Positions 6,868 to 9,238 of a DNA stretch of 9,238 nt are shown one piece after another. Source of the stretch: Candidatus Aenigmatarchaeota archaeon (GTDB taxonomy: Archaea > Aenigmatarchaeota > Aenigmatarchaeia > PWEA01 > JACRMZ01); contig JACRMZ010000119.1 in NCBI GenBank assembly GCA_016219455.1, positions 1 to 9,238 on the forward strand, given 5' to 3'. A model generated the notes under the pieces. The model was not told the DNA's origin and made no database searches. It saw nothing but the letters and a program-made list of their open reading frames with translations. The position numbers and the translations under genes were made by a program. Position 1 is the first letter of the stretch; each line of letters starts with the position of its first letter.

Positions 6868-6939
6868 ACTGCACATAAAGTGCGCCCAGTTTGAAAACGT
6901 TAGCGAAAACACCCTTCCACTCCCCCATAATGCGATTAA

Positions 6940-6966
6940 GGGTAACGCTTAAATACCCTCCGGGTA
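6940..6966. repeat. Nested inverted repeat GGGTA / TACCC / GGGTA around a TATA-like box
   Basis: GGGTA (6940-6944), TACCC (6954-6958) and GGGTA (6962-6966) form two overlapping inverted repeats with 9-nt and 3-nt spacers. The first pair brackets the TATA-like CTTAAATA at 6948-6955. The layout suits a transcription-factor operator, but the arms are only 5 bp and chance is possible. Confidence 0.4.
6948..6955. promoter_or_regulatory. Second TATA-like box in the 6853-7017 divergent region
   Basis: CTTAAATA followed by CC is the same ten bases as at 2927-2936. On the minus strand it would start transcription near 6925, giving the HPPD-like gene a leader of about 73 nt. On the plus strand it would start near 6977. 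It is 30 bp from the better-placed box at 6978-6985. Confidence 0.4.
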
Positions 6967-6977
6967 GTTACAGAACG

Positions 6978-6985
6978 TTTAAATA
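6978..6985 (+). promoter_or_regulatory. TATA box for the 7018 gene
   Basis: TTTAAATA, preceded by AGAACG as a possible BRE, is centred about 36 bp before ATG 7018. This predicts a start site near 7008 and a leader of about 10 nt carrying the AGGTGAT Shine-Dalgarno. Confidence 0.65.
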
Positions 6986-7007
6986 CTTCTGAAGAGTGAT
7001 AACGCAA

Positions 7008-7014
7008 AGGTGAT
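7008..7014 (+). promoter_or_regulatory. Shine-Dalgarno (AGGTGAT) for ATG 7018
   Basis: AGGTGAT ends 3 nt before ATG 7018 and is the best ribosome site in the window. It shows that translation of the gene begins here although the frame is later broken. Confidence 0.65.
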
Positions 7015-7017
7015 GTT

Positions 7018-7284
7018 ATGGGATTCAAGGAGTTCAACGAGAAGATGAAAAACAATTTGAATGGGAAAGAGGGCGTACTCAGGAAAATAGCATATGATTA
7101 CCACATGGCAGAAAGGAAGGAGATAATGGAATACTGTGGGATTGCGATGCAGAAGATTACAGGCTTGCTGAGGCTATTGATAATGTGTCTCAGGAAACTG
7201 ACGGGTTTTATTCAGTGCTTCTCAGGCAATACAGGGAAGGAAAAATTGAGAACGCATTGGACGATTTGCGCGCCGAAGGCATGA
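7018..7284 (+). CDS. Unrecognised protein, 5' part of a frame-broken gene
   Basis: This frame begins at an ATG with a strong Shine-Dalgarno and TATA box and is open for 88 codons. Only about the first 41 codons (to near 7140) look like real protein: a charged helical stretch starting MGFKEFNEKMKN, with ...AYDYHMAERKE further on. Beyond that the frame gives unlikely Leu/Cys/Thr-rich sequence, while the minus-one frame becomes convincing (DCDAEDYRLAEAIDNV). I read 7018-7676 as a single gene of about 219 residues with one base missing, most simply in the GGG at 7138-7140, through mutation or a sequence error. No family is recognised for this N-terminal part. Confidence 0.55.
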   Translation: MGFKEFNEKMKNNLNGKEGVLRKIAYDYHMAERKEIMEYCGIAMQKITGLLRLLIMCLRKLTGFIQCFSGNTGKEKLRTHWTICAPKA

Positions 7285-7676
7285 GGAACCATCAGCCCGC
7301 CGACAAAGTCTATGCGATGGCAGATATGATGAAAAAATTGGTCGTTTCACTTGACGCCTTTGATTCCCATTACAATGCCGTGGCGAAAGAGATTTCCGAA
7401 ATTGCCGCCAACGAAGGGCTCGATTACGCAGATGTAATAAACAGCCCCAAGCTGTCAGATGCTGCATTGAAAGCCGTCATACCAAACCGCGAAGAGTATA
7501 TGGAGTTTGCAAATGCAGATATGAACGTCACCATGCTTGTTGAGAATATGTGCTCCATCACCGGAAAGACGGCGGATGATGAAAGAGAGCTGCTAATGGC
7601 AAAGGAAAAGCTCCCTCTTTTCCACAAGGAGCGCGCCGACAGGCTTTACGGTGGCTGGGATGGGAAAGAAGATTGA
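7185..7676 (+). CDS. Unrecognised alpha-helical cytoplasmic protein, 3' part of a frame-broken gene
   Basis: From GTG 7185 this frame gives 163 residues, but the coding signal begins earlier, at least from DCDAEDYRLAEAIDNV (7143-7187), and the frame is open from 7098. GTG 7185 has no Shine-Dalgarno or TATA box, so independent initiation is unlikely and it is better read as the continuation of the 7018 frame. The protein is acidic and mostly helical, with no signal peptide, membrane segment or known catalytic motif. Notable stretches are LLRQYREGKIENALDDLR, MADMMKKLVVSLDAFDSHYN and a C-terminal charged segment ending GGWDGKED. Its end overlaps the next gene by 17 bp, so the pair is co-transcribed. 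Function unknown. Confidence 0.7.
   Translation: MSQETDGFYSVLLRQYREGKIENALDDLRAEGMRNHQPADKVYAMADMMKKLVVSLDAFDSHYNAVAKEISEIAANEGLDYADVINSPKLSDAALKAVIPNREEYMEFANADMNVTMLVENMCSITGKTADDERELLMAKEKLPLFHKERADRLYGGWDGKED
7650..7654 (+). promoter_or_regulatory. Shine-Dalgarno (GGTGG) selecting ATG 7660
   Basis: GGTGG lies 5 nt before ATG 7660, identical in motif and spacing to the site at 2958-2962. It favours ATG 7660 over the in-frame GTG at 7651, which falls inside the motif. Confidence 0.55.
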
Positions 7677-7989
7677 GGATGTCCCAAAGGAAGTCTTCGA
7701 GACGATGAGGGCTGTTTGCAAGCTTGAGGAGGGCGTAAGTGGAACTTTGATGGGAATGTCAAAAACACCTTTTTCTGAAAAGCTGCACTATGGATTCATC
7801 GTTGATGACGTATCGTATACCGTAGAGAAGAAGCATGGCTTTGGTAGGGGAGACAGATACACTGTTTATGTTACAGACGAAAAGTCCGGGAGAACAGAGG
7901 AATACGGCGGAGACGACGCCGAACGTCTTTTCGATTTAGCTAAGAATTCCAAGGGTAAGATAAGGATGGATGATGTAGAAGGCGATTAG
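7660..7989 (+). CDS. Unrecognised small protein (109 aa)
   Basis: A 109-aa soluble protein with no family I can name. Residues 1-22 look helical (IEDVPKEVFETMRAVCK). Residues about 25-80 are rich in beta-forming sequence (LHYGFIVDDVSYTVEKK, DRYTVYVTDEKSGRTEEY), and GGDDAERLFDLAKNSKGKI (83-101) looks like a closing helix; this suggests a small alpha-beta sandwich. The gene overlaps the upstream unknown gene by 17 bp and shares its promoter, so the two may act together. Its stop overlaps the end of the convergent FAH-family gene by 3 bp (TAG 7987-7989 against TAA 7986-7988). The real start is probably ATG 7660; a GTG at 7651 would add three residues. Protein status is supported by the ribosome site and coherent composition, not by homology. 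Confidence 0.72.
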   Translation: MGKKIEDVPKEVFETMRAVCKLEEGVSGTLMGMSKTPFSEKLHYGFIVDDVSYTVEKKHGFGRGDRYTVYVTDEKSGRTEEYGGDDAERLFDLAKNSKGKIRMDDVEGD

Positions 7990-8960
7990 ACAATCCTGTT
8001 TTTCAGCGTTCCGATGCCTTCCACTGTTATCTCGACAACATCGCCGCGCCTGAGGAACTGCGCTTCTGCCCCACGTTCAAGCTCGCACCCTCCCGGTACG
8101 GTCCCTGAGCCCCAGACCTCTCCTGCATATACTTCCTGCGAGTGCGAAATGAACTCCATCGCCTCCTCAAACTCCCAGAGTGCGCGCTCACCTTCCTTGA
8201 CAAACGGGTTCTTGAAAACCAAATCAAGATAAGTCCCGCTTAGCCGTTCCTTACCATTTACCTTTGTTGTTATCTTCTTGCTTTCCAGCTCCCCAAATTC
8301 ATCCATCGTGACGATGCACGGCCCAATGGCATTGCACCAGTCTTTCCCGTATGCGGGACCCATCCCTATCCCCATTGCAACAAGCTGCAAGTCTCTCATG
8401 GAAAAGTCGTTGAATATCGTGACTCCAAAAAGATGTTCTTTTGCGTGCTTCAGTTCCACATTCTTCCCGCCCTTACCGATTATGAACGCTATCTCCGTTT
8501 CGTAATCCAGTTTCTGGGTTTCCCTTGCGTGCTTCCCGCCTTCTTCAAGGATGAACTTTATCAAAGGGACGTCGCCAGAGCCGATTATGTTGAGATGGTT
8601 GCCGTTATAATATGCGGGAAGCTTGTCCCACTCCGGCGCTATTGGCAGGCCGCGTGCGGCCCTTGTCCTTGCGATATGCCCGCGAAAGGCAATCGTGTCC
8701 CTCAGGAGGCGGGGCATTATTGGGGCGTGGATTTTTACTTTTTCCATGGCATAACCGGTTTTAGCATTTTCAACAATCTTCTTGGCCTTTTCCCACACGG
8801 GGCCGTGAAGCTCACCGCAGGCGTCAATGAATGACAATATGTCTGCAGGGACGGAAGGGTCCGCCTTGTTAAGGTCTACTATGAAATCCCACTTTTTCCA
8901 GTCGCCTTTCACGGCTCCAAGGCGCTTTTCGCCGTTTACGGAGAATGTGACGAGTTTCAT
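7986..8960 (-). CDS. Fumarylacetoacetate hydrolase (FAH) family enzyme
   Basis: A 324-aa protein of the FAH superfamily, whose members hydrolyse or decarboxylate 2-oxo or diketo acids with a divalent metal. An N-terminal domain (1 to about 75) precedes the FAH fold. Metal ligands are Glu154 and Glu156 in LDYETEIAFIIG and Asp185 in IFNDFSMRD. Other marks are AFRGH (91-95), YYNGN (117-121), the Lys206 loop YGKDWCNAIGP, and WGSGTVPGG (283-291). The overall plan resembles FAH-like enzymes acting on acyl-pyruvates or fumarylacetoacetate; sugar-acid dehydratases and oxaloacetate decarboxylases share the fold, so the substrate stays open. It starts at ATG 8960 with TTTAAA centred about 26 bp upstream, implying a leaderless mRNA. 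It is convergent with the 109-aa gene and divergent from the gene at 9021. Confidence 0.92.
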   Translation of the reverse strand: MKLVTFSVNGEKRLGAVKGDWKKWDFIVDLNKADPSVPADILSFIDACGELHGPVWEKAKKIVENAKTGYAMEKVKIHAPIMPRLLRDTIAFRGHIARTRAARGLPIAPEWDKLPAYYNGNHLNIIGSGDVPLIKFILEEGGKHARETQKLDYETEIAFIIGKGGKNVELKHAKEHLFGVTIFNDFSMRDLQLVAMGIGMGPAYGKDWCNAIGPCIVTMDEFGELESKKITTKVNGKERLSGTYLDLVFKNPFVKEGERALWEFEEAMEFISHSQEVYAGEVWGSGTVPGGCELERGAEAQFLRRGDVVEITVEGIGTLKNRIV

Positions 8961-8982
8961 AGATTGAAATAAGGAGATAGAG

Positions 8983-8989
8983 TTTAAAT
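8983..8989. promoter_or_regulatory. Shared bidirectional TATA box for the FAH-family gene and the 9021 gene
   Basis: TTTAAAT contains the perfect palindrome TTTAAA (8983-8988). Its centre is about 26 bp from the FAH-family ATG 8960, predicting a leaderless transcript. On the plus strand it lies about 35 bp before ATG 9021, predicting a leader of about 9 nt. No other TATA-like element in the 60-bp gap fits either gene. The geometry repeats that of 2927-2934. Confidence 0.62.
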
Positions 8990-9020
8990 CCAGAGGAAGG
9001 TAAATCTCGTAGGGGTTAAG

Positions 9021-9238
9021 ATGGTAAGGGAAACATGGTTTGAGTCTGTTTCAAGAGGGGGCAGAAAGGAGTCAAGGATAACGACCCGTGCCAATAAACA
9101 TATTAAGATACGCGTCAAACGGGATTTTTTGGACTTGGCAGAAGAGATAAGGCGCTATCCTGAGTATTTTGTGGGTTCGGAGGATGTGTGGGTATCTAGC
9201 GTTTACTTGGATTGCGGCAACGAGTTCGCCTTTTTCGA
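9021..9238 (+). CDS. Unrecognised protein, 3'-truncated by the window end
   Basis: ATG 9021 opens a frame that stays open to the last base (72 full codons). An in-frame TAA at 8985-8987 limits upstream extension and ATG is the first good start. The visible part begins MVRETWFESVSRGGRKESR, strongly basic up to about residue 34 (HIKIRVKRD), then an acidic helix (FLDLAEEIRRYPEYF) and a strand-like segment (DVWVSSVYLDCGNEFAFF). No family is recognised. A TATA-like element 35 bp upstream and a purine-rich leader (AGGGG, 9011-9015) support expression. It is divergent from the FAH-family gene over a shared promoter element, which may tie their regulation together. Confidence 0.65.
   Translation, partial: MVRETWFESVSRGGRKESRITTRANKHIKIRVKRDFLDLAEEIRRYPEYFVGSEDVWVSSVYLDCGNEFAFF

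Noticed and set aside
6871..6883. GCACATAAAGTGC as promoter or operator of the HPPD-like gene
   Set aside because: As a TATA box on the minus strand it would start transcription just inside the ATG while an AGGTGA leader motif is present; as an inverted repeat it has only 4-bp arms.
7110..7140. Programmed minus-one frameshift site
   Set aside because: No X-XXY-YYZ heptamer is present in the correct phase and no evident stem-loop follows; a lost base in GGG is simpler.
7185..7187. GTG as an independent start for the downstream unknown frame
   Set aside because: There is no Shine-Dalgarno or TATA box, and convincing coding sequence continues upstream of it in the same frame.
8433..8834. 133-codon open frame on the plus strand opposite the FAH-family gene
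   Set aside because: It is a shadow of a gene with intact catalytic motifs; its translation has no coherent domain.
1..9238. Mobile element, CRISPR array, tRNA/rRNA or defence island
   Set aside because: No transposase or integrase, no regularly spaced repeats, no cloverleaf-like sequence and no defence-type domains were found; the genes look like chromosomal metabolism.

Overview
The window reads as a compact archaeal chromosome segment. Several gene starts have a TTTAAA/TTTATA-type box centred about 26 bp upstream of the start codon, which is the archaeal TATA-to-start-site distance and implies leaderless mRNAs. Others have the box about 36-37 bp upstream plus a GGTG-type Shine-Dalgarno in a leader of roughly 10 nt. 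Arg codons are mostly AGG/AGA, Ile ATA is common, genes overlap by a few bases, and the alcohol dehydrogenase carries the Glu-Cys3 structural zinc site known from Sulfolobus. The phylum cannot be fixed from the sequence. No mobile element, tRNA, rRNA or CRISPR array is visible.

Layout. 1-1068: 5'-truncated class I/II PLP aminotransferase (+). 1062-2904: two-gene minus-strand operon, zinc alcohol dehydrogenase then alpha/beta hydrolase, 1 bp apart. 2905-2967: divergent control region with one TATA-like element that fits both flanking genes. 2968-4739: aldehyde dehydrogenase of the Sad/YneI succinate-semialdehyde type (+), overlapping a GNAT acetyltransferase by 4 bp. 4818-5366: leaderless six-helix half-size MFS protein (+). 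5382-6852: minus-strand pair, a short HPPD-like VOC protein followed by a TraB/GumN/TIKI-like protein. 6853-7017: 165-bp divergent control region with two TATA-like boxes and nested GGGTA/TACCC inverted repeats. 7018-7989: an unrecognised helical protein whose frame is broken near 7140, then an unrecognised 109-aa protein. 7986-8960: fumarylacetoacetate-hydrolase-family enzyme (-), leaderless. 8961-9020: a second divergent region with one shared TATA-like element. 9021-9238: start of an unrecognised protein (+), cut by the window edge.

Working together. The firmest grouping is the hydrolase, alcohol dehydrogenase and aldehyde dehydrogenase around one promoter region: together they could take an ester or lactone to an alcohol, an aldehyde and a carboxylate. 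The aminotransferase, HPPD-like protein and FAH-family enzyme recall aromatic amino acid breakdown, but they lie in separate transcription units and homogentisate dioxygenase is not in the window, so that link is weak. I see no defence, mobile or secretion system. The most notable items are the two matching bidirectional promoters, the minimal HPPD-like protein, the half-size MFS protein and the frame-broken unknown gene.
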